This document shows, in pieces, positions 24,745 to 37,626 of a DNA stretch of 64,000 nt. The DNA is taken from the NCBI RefSeq assembly GCF_028554725.1, contig NC_071667.1, positions 8,291,501 through 8,355,500 of the forward strand, read 5' to 3'. The position numbers and the translations under genes are program-made. Every line of letters starts with the position of its first letter. The stretch's first letter is position 1. The notes beneath the pieces were generated by a model. That model ran no database searches. It was not told where the DNA came from and saw only the letters and a program-made list of their open reading frames with translations. The stretch comes from Zeugodacus cucurbitae (Eukaryota; Arthropoda; Insecta; Diptera; Tephritidae).

Positions 24745-27700
24745 TTAGGTCAACGTAAATGATGTATCTGTCTCCTTAATCATATCCTCCAGACGTACAC
24801 CAATACGTTTACGTGGTATATCAATTTGTATGATCGAAACAGTTACACGATCGCCCACGCTTAGGTTTCTATTCTGCATTTTACTTATATGAATAAGCGC
24901 ATTACATTCGACGCCAATATCAACAAAAGCGCCAAAGTGTGTGATATTTGAGACAGCACCTGAAGATCAAGTTAGAAGAACATTAGTATATATTAAATAA
25001 TATATTGAAATAAATAACAAATTGACATTTAATAATATACCCGTCAAAACATCTCCCTCACTAAGTTCAGTTATACGTGTTAGACCTTGCTTGAATAACG
25101 GACGTTTAGCGAATTCTGCACGATAGTCCTGTGTAAGCTCGCGTTGTAGGGCCATTAGCACAACATCAACCTGAAAGTAAAATTTTAAAATATTTCTTAT
25201 AAATTCATAGAAAACGTATAGGAAAGTTGCTAAAAATTCTTCTGTTTTAATGAAAATTTGTCTTACACGCTCTTTTGGTATTTGAAAATCTTCTGCCAGA
25301 TCTTCTATATCACATTGCAAGGCGTAAGCTTTAATTTTGCAGATGAACGGTGTGGTGCCGATGTCTTTAAGCAACAATTTGCATTTGCTTATGATTCTGT
25401 GAAATAAAATTTTTATAATAAATTTAAAAAAATAATAATAATATATAATAATAATAAATTAAAAAAAAAAAATACTTTTTGGCAACAGCATAACTCTCTG
25501 GATGCACCCAGGTGCAGTCCAGCATATTTTCAATCTTCCCACCAACACTCAAGGGTTCGATGCGTATAAAGCTGAAATGAGTACAAAAAACGTAACGAAT
25601 TAACCAATAAGAATTTAAAACAGTTATAATAAGCCAATTAACTTATTAAATACAACATTACTTTAAAAACGAGAATTACACATTTTTATAATATTACAAC
25701 TATAACTCAAATCCATTGCTCACCCCGCACACTGCACAAATGTCTTTTCGCCAATAGACTTCACTTTCAAAAGATCCTTACGTGTTTGAAACGGACCACT
25801 ACTTGTGCGATGTTCAATGATTTTTTCTGCCTTCTTCTCACTCAAGCCGGCTACATGCCTAAAATTTAGCAAATCAGGCTTATACTATTATAAGCTATTT
25901 GGGTAAAAACTGTCCAACTCACTTTAATACACTCAAACTGGCGGTGTTGATATCCACGCCCACAAAACTTACACACTCCGAGACCACCTCATTCAGCGCC
26001 TCGTTCAGCGTTTTTTCTGGCACATCATGCTGGTACATGCCGACACCAATGTGTCGTGGCTCTATTTTCACATATTCACTAAGCGGATCATTTAAGCGAC
26101 GTGCGATGGACACTACACACGAAATCGTAATAAATAAATAATATAATAATAATAAAAAATAAATAATATAATAATAATAAATAAATAATATATTAATTAT
26201 TTACAAAATTGTTATTATTACCGGCACTAATCTCATTCATATCCATATCTGGAAACTCTTTGCGCGCTACATCGCTGCATGAGTATATGGAAGCGCCTTG
26301 TTCGGAAACAATGCTGTACCGCACATTATTTTTATCTAAAATGCCCCAATCGAAAAGGTTGGATAGCCAAAATTCCGTTTCGCGACAGGCAGTACCATTG
26401 CCCAAAGCTATTATTTTGCAACTATTAAATAAATAATTAATTTAAATGTGTATGATCTTAATACAAAAATCGACTTTTGGTACTATTACTACTCACTTGT
26501 GTCTAGCTAGCAATTTTGCTAATTGTTCACCCACCTCCTCAGCGTTGCTGCTACGCGCATGCGGATATATAACATTGGTTTCCAAAACATCTGCTGTTTC
26601 GGAGATTAACGCCAATTTGCAACCATTTGTAAAACCTGGATCAATACCAAGAATGCGCTCGCCTTTAAGTGGCGATTGGAGCAATAATTGTTTCAGATTT
26701 TGCGCAAAAACATCGATGGCAGCTTTTTTGGCGGATTCATTCAGATCGCTGCGCAGTTGTCGTGATAACAGCGGTTGCACTGGAGCAATAAAAAAATCAA
26801 ATATTTACATAATAGTTTAATATTAATAATTCGCTCTTGTCCCACTCACATTTTTTGCTATAGCATTCCTCGAATGCCTGCTCGAACACCTGGTTGCGCA
26901 GTGGATAACGCAGTCCCTCATTCATAAACAACTCGCGCGTGAAGCGTTTGATATCATTTTTTACATAATCAGCGCTGATTATCTTTACAGTTAGAAACTT
27001 TTGCTTTTCCGCACGATTGATGGCGAGTACCTGATGTGGTTTTAAATAACGTACATCTTGTTGAAAGTCATAATATGTCTCATATTTTGAGGCATCCGTT
27101 TTATTCTTTAAATGTGACGAGTTATTATTATTATTCGATTGGTTCTTAAGTGATGTTGAAGATTTGGTAGCGGTTGTTGTGCCGGGAGTTTTAGATTTGG
27201 TACACTTTAGTACAATGCGGTGCACTTTTTGTCTGCATAATAAATGTCAATCAATTAAAACATATTTAACATTTTTTTTATAAATATTTCCACAAATTTC
27301 TAACTCACAGTCGACGCAACTCTTCCAAAACACCTGTATGTTTGCTTATATTGTGGGAAATGATGTGACATATGCCTTGTAACACTTTCTCCACATTATC
27401 CAAGTCGGCATTATTGCGATCTACTAGCGATTCCAAACGCACTTGTGGCGCTTCACCGAACAGCAAGCGATCTGCAGCGTCACCCAAACCAAGCGCTTTA
27501 GCACGTTCGGCCAGTGAGCCTTTGCTTGCCGGTTTATAAGGTGCATACTAAAAATTTGACTAGAATAAATCTACCAAAAAACACTAAAGATTCATGGGGC
27601 TTACCAAAAATTCCAATTCTTCACTACTTTTGGCGCATAAAATTTCCGTACGCACTTCATCGCCTATTTGTTGCTCTTTCTCTAATTGTGTTACAATCGT

Positions 27701-28544
27701 TTCGGCACGCTTACGCAATTCTACGATTTCTGTGTATGAATTTTTTATATCGCGCAATCTTTCAGGCGTTATGTGATTGATTAAATCACGCCGATAGCGA
27801 CAAATGAATGGTATTGTATTCTCATTTTCAAGCAATTGTACGATATTCTTAGCAGTACTGGGCTCAACGTTCTCTTTTTCGGCAAGCAGTTCATCGACGC
27901 GCCACACTTTCCGACGTGCTGTAGTTTATACAGGATTAAATCAGAAATATATCAAAAAAAAACTTTGTTTAATACGAACCCCAAAATGAGCTGCGACCAG
28001 TATAAGTGGTGGAATCACGTGCAGGTCTGTCCTTATCAGCACTCGATGAACATTGGCCGTCCGTAACCGTTTCTACAGGAAGCTGCTGTTGTTCAGCTTC
28101 CAAATCCATATGCTGTTCTTCATTTCCTTGCTGCTCTATATTATCAGCTTCATTTCTTGAATTGGTTTTATTATTATTCTCTTTTGATTTCGAGGTTGAT
28201 TTGTTGTCCTTTTTGGTGCGTTTTTCAGCCGGTTGTGACACTTTATCTTTAGTTTTGTCTGTGGGCCAACGTTTTCTGCAAACAAAAATATTTACTCGAA
28301 TATGTAATTACTAAAAACGACAAAATTGTGTAAATATATACCTTCCAGCTGTGCTTGTGGAGGCGACTTCTCTTCCCGCTAATGCTCGTGCTGCGGTATC
28401 TATACGTGCTGATTTTGTCGGAGGTGGAGAAAATGAGCTGTCACGTCCTCTTCTGGTTACGACTTGTGCATCATCATCGGAGTCAGATATTTCAATTATT
28501 TGCGTAGCCTTAACTGCTGCTCGACGTCTTGGGCGTCCAGTCAT
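24745..28544 (-). CDS. SRBD1: S1 RNA-binding domain protein 1, Tex family
   Basis: Thirteen exons are in phase, giving about 937 aa: 28342-28544, 27980-28275, 27605-27918, 27309-27547, 26850-27232, 26497-26779, 26222-26421, 25923-26112, 25724-25858, 25476-25571, 25267-25396, 25041-25170 and 24745-24959. The first 165 residues are a charged, low-complexity tail (ISDSDDD, poly-Asn/Gln patches), likely nuclear. The Tex core follows: an N-terminal helical domain with PFICRYRRD, a YqgF/RuvC-like fold (GIDPGFTNGCKLALI, about 510-650), helix-hairpin-helix motifs (HVAGLSEKKAEKI and KSIGEKTFVQCAG, about 700-760) and a C-terminal S1 domain (ITHFGAFVDIG...LIHISKM, about 865-930). Bacterial Tex and eukaryotic Spt6 share this core and act in transcription with nucleic acid binding. 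The role of SRBD1 in flies is not settled. It is divergently paired with GFM2. Confidence 0.93.
26120..26200. repeat. Duplicated AATAAATAATATAATAATA segment in an SRBD1 intron
   Basis: Two near-identical AT-only copies of about 35 bases sit end to end in the intron between SRBD1 exons 7 and 8. This is ordinary slippage repeat with no sign of function. Confidence 0.5.
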
Positions 28545-29204
28545 TTTTTTAAATATATAGTTTGAAAGTAGTTAGGTTTCTCGTTTAACACTTTATTATA
28601 ATAAAATAAAGGTAACTTAACACACTGTACTAAATAACAAATAAATAATGGTGCAAATTATTTATGTCTAACAAAAACACGATTTTTTGAAATTTGTGAT
28701 ATATCAAATTTCCTCACAGCCGGTCAACTGAAAAATCGGAGCGAACATTCATAACCAGCTGCTACATTAAGGCTCAAACATACTGTAGATTTGCACCCAT
28801 CTACTCTTGTGTGTGTGAGTTTTTAGTTAACAAAACTGCGTCTCATATATTATAAGAGGCATTTCATTAAAATAATTATATTATTAATCATTTTTCTATC
28901 TAATAGATTTATAGCACTATCGTTATATGAGTTTAATAAAACAATCATTAATTTAGTAATCGTGAAGTCTTTTTCAGCCTTAACAGTTTTGAAATCACTG
29001 GAAATATATAGCCAATTTTGTATAAAGCGAATTTATCTAATGAATGAATTCGTCTTGAATTTGCCTCAAAGGTTTTGTTTTTGTTGTTTGTTTACTTTTG
29101 TAAAGCAGCTGATTATCAGCTGTTGCCGCATTTTTTTAAGTGTAACACCTGCAAATTAATTAATAAGAGTTTTATAAATTAAAAACTTATAAAACGTATT
29201 ATTA
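28545..29204. promoter_or_regulatory. Divergent promoter region of SRBD1 and GFM2
   Basis: Only about 660 bases separate the two start codons, so both promoters lie here. A 17 bp palindrome made of two CAGCTG E-boxes (CAGCTGAT-T-ATCAGCTG) lies at 29106-29122, and a further CAGCTG is near 28756. No TATA box is evident, which fits broadly expressed genes. Confidence 0.55.
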
Positions 29205-31995
29205 ATGACAATAACACGCAGCTTAACTTTGCTGCAAAGCATCAACTCACACGCTCGATGGCAGCGTTTCTATAGTAGCGCAAAATTGCGGAACATTGGT
29301 ATTTTGGCGCATATCGATGCAGGTGAGGAATACTGCCTTTAACAAATCTATGAATAATTAATATTGACACAATACTTAGGGAAGACAACTACAACGGAGC
29401 GCATGCTTTTCTATGCCGGCAAGACACGCACATTGGGCGAGGTGCATCGTGGTAATACGGTGACAGATTACCTAACACAGGAGCGTGAGCGTGGCATAAC
29501 GATATGCAGTTCAGCGGTGGCTTTCAAATGGCGCGAACACAAGTAGGTTCGAAAGATTATATAAAAAGATAACAATTAGTTTTTACCTGTATTATAGAAT
29601 AAATTTACTGGACACACCAGGTCACATAGACTTCACCATGGAGGTGGAACAATCATTGCATGCTGTGGATGGTGTTGTTGTGGTTTTGGATGGCACAGCG
29701 GGAGTAGAAGCGCAAACAATCACTGTGTGGACACAAGCCGAGAAACATCGTTTGCCGAAACTAGTATTTGTGAATAAAATGGATCGACCCGATGCAGATT
29801 TCAATGCCTGTGTGAGCGATTTATCGACAAAGTTGGATGCAAAGCCAATTTGTTTGCAGTCGCCATTGAAAGATGAAAAGGGAAATTTAAGTAGGTGGCT
29901 CACATTTCATTAGTTACGCAGTTTGTAATTATAATATATTTTGTTTCAGCTATTTTCGATGTAATTACTCAAAAAGCGCTCATTTGGGATAGTGCTAGTT
30001 TGGGTCGTGAGTACCAAACACTTCCGCCTCTAGATAAGCATATTGCAGATTTGCAAGACAAACGTTATGCCTTAATTGATGAGCTTTCCGGTATCGATGA
30101 TGAGCTAGCGCAGGTGGTTATTAGCACTGAGGGCTTTGATCAAGTCAGCAATGAATTGATACAACAAGCTTTACGGCGCGCTGTAGCGCAACGCAAGGTG
30201 GTCCCAGTTCTATTAGGTTCAGCGTATAAAAATGTAGGCGTGCAGCGTGTAATGGATGCGGCCATTGATTACTTACCAGCGCCGCATGAACGTAATCAGC
30301 TTTACGATTGCTTTGGGTAAAAATTGGTTATATAAAGAATGTTTTAATAATATTCTCAATTTTCGCATATTTTTTAGTGACGACTTTGTGGGCAAAGTTT
30401 TTAAAATAATACACGACAAACAGCGTGGTGCGCTAACATTGGTGCGTGTCTTTCGTGGTGAATTGAAGAAGGGTTCGCGTTTGGTGACCACACACAATAC
30501 CGCAGAAGTAATCAGCAAAGTGTATGAGCCGTTGGCGGATGAGTATCGTGAAATAAGTGGTGTGCCAGCGGGTGATGTTGCCATCTGTGCGGGCTTGAAG
30601 GTGAATATTTTCAATATTTTTTTGTCGAAACTAACTGAGAAATATTAACGCAGAACAAGTCCATTTCAGCACACAGTTACCGGTGATTTGCTCACAACTA
30701 GTGCTTCATCACTGAAAAGTGCACAAAAACGTTTACAGAAAACGCTAAAACTGCCTGAAAGTGGTACGGGGATTGAAGATAGTGATAACGATGACAACGC
30801 CGATGCGGCGCTTGTGAGTGAGATATTTGCCACTGAACCGCAAATTCCTGATGCGGTCTACTTTTGTTCAATCGAGCCACCCAGTTTGGCGACACAGAAC
30901 GCCATGGAGGCGGCGTTGAAGCAACTGCAGCGCGAAGATCCCAGCTTGCGCGTAAATTATGACTCTGTCACCGGTCAAACTGTGTTGGGTGGTAAGTCTT
31001 TAAACGTATTAATTATATGCCGTATGACTTTCACAGTTTTAAAATCTTCTTCTAAGGCATGGGTGAACTGCATATGGACATCGTGAAATCTCGCATACTC
31101 ACCGAATACAAAATCGACGTGGATTTAGGTCCACTTCAAATAGCCTACAAAGAAACGATAGAAGAGCCATCGTTGGACAGTTTTCATGTTGACAAACAAA
31201 TAGCTGGCAGCAAGCAGAGCGTAACCATTACTTTAGAGCTATTACGTGAACAAAATGAACCCTTTAGGTGTGTATGTCTCTTTTCACCACCAAAAGGTAG
31301 CTGAAGATATTTTGTATATTGTAGTTTGGATAAATCCGGTGAGAATGCGGCAAATTTGAACTCATTGCGTCCGCGCACGCTTCAAGTGATACGCAAGGGT
31401 GCGTTATCTGCGCTGGAACGTGGCCCACGTGTTGGTGGTCAGGTCGTAGATACTCAAATACGTTTGCATAGTATAACAATAGGACGTGGTACAGCTGATT
31501 CATTTGTTATGGCTACGGCGGCGCAATGCGTACAAAAGGTAAAGCGTGTTGTATATTTGTTCTCACCGAAATATTACAATAATATTTCCATTTGTATTGC
31601 TAACAGATATTAACCACAGTGGGCACACGTTTGCTCGAACCAGTTATGGCGCTGGAGATTGTGGCACCGTCCGAGCGTATATCGTCAATCATAGCCGATT
31701 TGTCACGACGTCGTGCCACAATAAACGACGTGCGACCGAAAAGTGAGCATAATAAGGTAAGCATACTTAACATTTACTTATGAAAATTACGCTAAGTAGT
31801 GGTTAATTTTGAATTCTTCTTTTTTTTAAGATAATATATGTGAATGCCCCATTGGCTGAGTTATCCGGTTATTCCAGCGTTTTGCGCAGCATAAGCTCGG
31901 GCACGGCGAGTATGACAATGCAACCGTGTGGTTTTTCAAATATGAATTCAAACGATGAGGTGCGCGCGATACAAAGAGCTCAGGGATTCGAATAA
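29205..31995 (+). CDS. GFM2: Mitochondrial elongation factor G2 (ribosome-releasing factor 2)
   Basis: Ten in-phase exons (29205-29322, 29380-29542, 29598-29890, 29950-30316, 30378-30600, 30670-30991, 31057-31267, 31325-31538, 31607-31756, 31831-31995) give about 741 aa. A short basic, Arg/Ser-rich leader suggests mitochondrial import. The G domain has AHIDAGKTTTTE (G1), RGITI (G2), DTPGHIDF (G3), NKMDRP (G4) and GSAYKN (G5). The P-loop is split by intron 1. Domains II-V follow, with GGMGELHMDI in domain III and a conserved domain IV. The family member EF-G2 works with mitochondrial RRF to split ribosomes after termination, using GTP, and does not drive translocation. A Ser/Asp-rich insert (ESGTGIEDSDNDDNAD) lies in the middle, as in other EF-G2 proteins. 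Choice of GFM2 over GFM1 rests on overall resemblance. Confidence 0.93.
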
Positions 31996-34920
31996 ATTGT
32001 TTGGGAAGGCAAGGAAAGAGTCTTCTTCTCTCCTTCTTAGACACTTTAGTAACAATTATAAGTTGTAAAATTGTACATAGAAACGTTCACATAAATAAAT
32101 TTATATTTATTAATTATGGAAGTTTTTATTTCAAAGTTTCTATTGCGCTCATTTATTTTCATTATTGTGTAACATTTTGTTGTTCATTATTCATTCAATT
32201 CTGTATTTATTAAATTGGTTGAACATTAAAGCGTTTATGTATATGCATATTTATTTTTTTCGTGTTTTTCGTATAGCTCATAATTTGTATATCATCCTTA
32301 ATCTTCAGTTTCAGCTCAGAAATTCTAAGCAATTTTTTTATTTCATTTTCATATTTTATGGAAACTAGAATACGTTAAAATATTGTGGCCATAATTTTCA
32401 AGTAATGGTAACATAGAAAATTCGTGCCTTACATATAATTTGCCACATATAAAATATAATTTTGAATGTATTTTTAACCTTTTTTATATTGGGAATTAAT
32501 TGATTTAAAAAAATAATAATGACTTCAGCAAATTTCAAAATTTTAGATTTTGTTCGAGACTTACAGACACCATTCATAGTTATAACCTTTACTTTATTTT
32601 AAAACTCAGTTTATTTGCAGCTTGGCTAAAAAATGTAAAACCTTTTAATATCTAAAATATTAAACTCTCCACTTTCAAATATACAACAAATTTTGAAATT
32701 TTCTACTCCAGCGAAGTTTGGTATTTTTAGTGCAATTAAATTAAATTCAAAAAGTGTAGAGTTTTGCGGATACTTCCAAATTATATTTATATAGTGTAAT
32801 TAAAAGTAAAAATCTTTTCGTTTATTTAAAGCTTGTTTGACTTTTCAATATCTGGGGTTTTGCTTTAATAATTTTCTCACGGTATTAGCTAAAATTAAAG
32901 ATATTAAGACTTAAGAAACAACTTTGAATAGTGATGACAACAACCAAACGATTGGAATACATGTTTTTTGCTTAAAAAAATCATGTTATCTTCCAGATCT
33001 TCATCACAATATTGGCATCCTAATCTCTCTAATAACTACGTAGTAATATAATTTTGAAATAGTAGTAGTATTGAAACTTCAAGCAAAAAATTACTCTTAG
33101 CTACTGATGGAAAGCGGAACAGATGCAGATACAAACTTATTCGAACACCTCAAAGACAACAGCGATTTAATCGGAATTTTTATTGAAGATTAACGCAATC
33201 CAAGCTTAAAAGCACAGTAACACTACAACGAACATAATTCTTAAAATGAAATTAAACAATTGGGAAGTTTTCAAATCCGCCAATTTGTGAGAAATGAAAA
33301 CGGAGTTACTTATAAAATTACAAAATATTGCACCGTTATAACATAAAAGGCATTTTTCTTCTTTTTAATTGTATTTATGTTTATTTAAATTTTTTGTTTA
33401 TTTTCGTTTAGCTCTGTAAGCTTAATTTACTTCAATTTTAATATCCTAACTACAGACGTGGACATATATGAATGTATGTATGTTTAAATGTATTTTTATT
33501 ATATGCTAGTAAAATATGTAAAATATAAGTTTACAAATTAGGAATAATACAATAAATTAAGGTAATTGAGCGATAAACTGAACGAAGTTATAATTGGAGA
33601 ACAAAGGTAAATATAAACAAAAATATCGAAAAAAGTAACGGCAACATAAACGAAATTTCTAGGCTAAACAAAAACGAGCTTCATATACACAAAAAAAGTT
33701 TAAAGCATATTAAATATTACAAATTAATTAAGGAATTCAGTTTGTGGAATTAGCGTTTTCATTTTAATACAATGACGTAATTGCAGTGTATGCGCCGCGA
33801 ATATCCCTAAATACATACAATGTAGAAATGTACATATTCTTCTTCATTCAATATAAAATTTACAATATATTTTTATTTCTTTATTTTAAGAACTAAAAAA
33901 TAAAAAACAAAATCAGAAGTTAAAAGCGGCAAAAATATATTACGAATGCATACTTTCTTTGTATGCCAAATGTTTTTTTTTTGCATAATGTATTATTTGA
34001 TACAAACAAATTGAAAGGAACGTTGCGAACAATATATTTATTTAATTAGCGTCAGCGATAACCTTTCTTGGAGTTTTGCTGGTAAATCAAATTTCAATGA
34101 AACTGAACAACATTTGAAATTCAAAGTAGTAGGCGCCTAATAGTAGATTACGCGTATATGAAACATAAAGAATTTAAGTTGTGCTTCACATTTTTTAAAT
34201 TTTGTAGTAAATATATTTGTATTATGCCTGCTCGTGGCTGAGATTATCGAAAACTTTTGCAATTTATTCATTCTTTCTCTACAATTTCGCCTTGCCGCTA
34301 GTGCGTTATACTACATGCTTACTGTTACAAAAACACAAAAATAAATAAATAAATGTAAATATTTTTTTTTTCGAAACTTCTCCAATTAATCGCTTAATTT
34401 TTAATGCGTTTTCTATCATTCATAATGATATTCTTTTAAAGATAATTGTTTTTTATATGTTCAACTCTTAGCGATTTGTTTTTTTTTTTCTTTTCTTCTG
34501 GTTTTGTTTTGCCTTTTTGAAAGTAGTTATGTATAAGTATGTATATGTATAATGTTTTTATGTATAAATAAATCTAAAATAGCATAAATATGTATATAAT
34601 ATTACATAATATAAATACGACGATCAGCGTAATTTGTTTTGCTTTTGCTTTTGTTTTTGTATATCTCTTTTTTGTATCGATGCTTTGACATCTCTTCTTT
34701 TCTTGAATTTTAACCGTATGTGTATGTTTGTGTAGTTGAATTCACAATACCACAATTAATTTTAATTAATAATTATAATTCGTTTTTTTCACTTCTATTT
34801 CTTCCTAATTTCTATTAATAATTAGCAGCATACATTTACATACATAGATATTATAAGTAAGTATATATAGTAAATATAAATTAAGAATAATAGTATTCGT
34901 TATGTATGCATGCATACCAT

Positions 34921-35049
34921 ATGAACGACGACGACGAGGAGGACAACCAAGTGTCAAAATTTGTTCGTTTCACAACTATTGGCAGATACCGTAAGCACGA
35001 TCATACAGTTATGAGAGTAAACACATCCATGTACACACACAAACTATAG
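34921..35049 (+). CDS. Candidate 42-codon small ORF
   Basis: ATG at 34921 opens 42 codons with an acidic start (MNDDDEEDNQ) and a basic middle (RYRKHDH), ending at TAG 35049. It is more complex than its surroundings, but there is no proof of transcription. It could equally be a conserved non-coding block. Confidence 0.2.
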   Translation: MNDDDEEDNQVSKFVRFTTIGRYRKHDHTVMRVNTSMYTHKL

Positions 35050-35450
35050 TTCCGTGGCATTTTAATGTTAGTTAGCATTCGTTATGTGTATATATGTATG
35101 TATATGCTGGTGTGTATATTGTGTCTTTTGACTAAACGACGAGGCTTTCACCTTTGCTGTCTGTGTGCAAAAATGTTTGAAGACATTTTTCAGGACAGTG
35201 TTGTATGTAGATGAATGTTTGAGTACGAGTATGGGTACGGAAACGGGTACAATGTGCTGGTGTGCGTTTGAATGCGAAAGGAGTTGAAATAAAAAAATCA
35301 GCTGAAATTATAAGCAAACGTAAAAAGTCAGTTAGAACTTGAATTGAGAAATAATAGAATAAAAAGTGTGAATTCAAAACAAAGTTTAATGCATAATTCT
35401 GTTAAAAATATATATTGACAGTTAAAAAAACATATTACACATCTTTTAAG

Positions 35451-35667
35451 ATTATTAAAACTGAGACATATTGAAAAATACCTTTCGGAAATCGTAATAG
35501 GAAAATTACAAATATTTATATTAAAACTGCTCAAAGTATTCATTAAACATGATTTATTATTATTATTAAAACTGAGACATATTAAAAAATGCCTTTCGGA
35601 AATCGTAATAGGAAAATTATATATATTTATACTAAAACTGCTCAAAGTATTCATTAAACATGATTTA
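35451..35667. repeat. 111 bp tandem duplication
   Basis: The unit beginning ATTATTAAAACTGAGACATA at 35451 repeats at 35562 with a few substitutions and ends at CATGATTTAT in both copies. The second copy is slightly shorter. This is a recent local duplication in non-coding DNA. Confidence 0.85.
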
Positions 35668-37539
35668 TGTATAAAATGTATACCATCTATTTTGTTTTTA
35701 CTTTTTTATTTTACTTACCAATTTGTGTTTAACTTTCTTCTTCTTCTAAAGAATATACTTTACATACAAACGAAATCGCAATTCAATTTGATCGAATTTT
35801 ATATGCGAAAATGGTTTTGGCTTTTAAGAGATAATTCTTATTCATGCTTCAGTTTTTGTTTTTTTTCTTTACTTTTCATCCTCATTCAATGTCGTGCTTC
35901 GTGTTTTGTGTGTTTCGTTTTTGTTTGTATTTTGTAAGCTCATTCCTGTACAAGACTCTTTATTTGTTCGACTTGCTACATTCTGTGTGTCCTTCATTTC
36001 TTCTTCTCTTTCTTTCTGTAATTGTATACATATGGGGGAAAAAACAAAAGAAAAGAAAATCGTTTAGAAATAAAGAAATGTATGATGTTTATATTAAATT
36101 TTAATAAAAATGTTAAAATAAATTTACTAATAAAATCGACTTACAACTAAAGAAAAATAATATTTGTGACTAATGAAATACTGTTTACTTTAAAGAGAAA
36201 AAGAGATTGGAAGAAAACTAAGAACTACACAAGTAAAATAAACGAAACTAAAGTACAAAACTACATTCTACGTTTAGAGCTTGTATGCTATTTGTATGTA
36301 TGTAAATGGATAAATTAATATACATACATATGTAGGTTATGTTAGCCTTTTCGGTTTTTTTAAATAATTTATTTAGTTAAAAGCGAAGGATACCTCGAAA
36401 TAAATTGATGTAACATTTTTTTATAAGTATTCAGAAAGTTTTTGGAATATATCTGTTGAGGTCTTAATCTAATCTAGAGATCATGTCCTGTAGTTTAGTG
36501 AAAATAATGTTTAGACTACAAATATAATATTTATACATCTAAAAAAATAAATTATAATAAAAAAATGTTTTTTGTGTAATGGCCTTTAATTTGTTCTTAT
36601 GTATATAATTTATACAAAATAACAAATATTTACTTAAAATGTTTTTTTTTTTATACTAAATTATGTTATTTGAATTGAAAATAAGACAGTTTCAATATAT
36701 TATATAATATAAATGGATAAAAACAAATTAATCTAAAACATTTTAAAGACTTAACAAAATACATGTAAGAAATATATTCTTAACTTTATAGTATAAATAT
36801 TAAAACAATGTAATTGTGATAAATAATTTTAAGGCAAAGTAAAAACTATAAAGTGATAAAAAACAATAATAATAAATAATAAATTGAAAAAACTGTATAA
36901 CCAATTCTTAAATATGATATATTGTGATGCATATATAATTTTGTTTATGTATTTGTGTATTTATAAAAGAATAAACTCATCAATTTCTTTCTTCAGACAC
37001 TTAATTGATAAGCCTGTGCAACGTAACACTAATTCTAAGTATCTATCAGCCTAATAAAATTTATTAAAAATTCTTTAAAAGGCATTAAAATATTGAATAG
37101 CACGGTGAGTATAAAACAACTCAAAAAACCAAAATAAATAATTAAAAAGCACATTTTGTAAACTTCCGTTAAATTGTTTACCTGCACTGTTAGCATGTAC
37201 TTCATCAATGTGCGCTTCAAAGTCGCAGTGCGTAAAAGTATTTGCAATAAAATATAAGCAACTTCTTCTCTCTTTTTTGTCAAATTAAAGCATTTAAAAC
37301 GAATGTGCCTTAACATAATTACTCAATAAAGGTATGTATATATTTTCGATTTGCCTTACACAAACTGTCGAGGACACAAGTGAATCAGGTGGAGGTGTTG
37401 ATTTTGGTTTGGGGGATTTTGGTGCCGGTATTGTTGGTGGTTGTGGAGGAAGTGTTAGCGTTTTTTGTAGAGAATGTATATGATTTTTAGTTGTTGTAAA
37501 TGTAGTAAAGATATTTTCTTCATAATTTTTGTTTGGATT

Positions 37540-37582
37540 TTAGCAAAACAGCAACGACCACCAGCCACAGCCACATAGCCAT
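37540..37582 (-). CDS. Possible alternative last coding exon of Efa6
   Basis: A very strong acceptor (a CT-rich tract at 37583-37625 ending in CTTGCAG) precedes 43 bases that read in the right phase from a GTATAA donor at 41016 in the last called Efa6 exon. The joined end would be TTNR followed by WLCGCGWWSLLFC and a TAA stop at 37540. Three Cys and three Trp in 13 residues would give a hydrophobic, possibly lipidated tail. It is unproven and needs transcript data. Confidence 0.35.
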
Positions 37583-37606
37583 CTGCAAGTCAACATAAGG
37601 GGAGAA

Positions 37607-37626
37607 AAGGAGAGAGAGAGAGAGAA
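37607..37626. repeat. (AG)n microsatellite
   Basis: A short AG run on the plus strand. On the minus strand it forms the CT-rich pyrimidine tract before the candidate acceptor at 37583. Confidence 0.7.

Larger units (their letters stand above)
31996..37539. other. Gene-poor, AT-rich stretch downstream of GFM2
   Basis: No convincing gene is seen over 5.5 kb. T-rich segments make chance hydrophobic frames. A few patches of higher complexity stand out (around 33770-33820, 34050-34300 and 34915-35050), which could belong to a long Efa6 3' UTR if the exon at 37540-37582 is the true end of that gene. A 111 bp tandem duplication and a 42-codon ORF inside it are listed separately. Confidence 0.45.
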
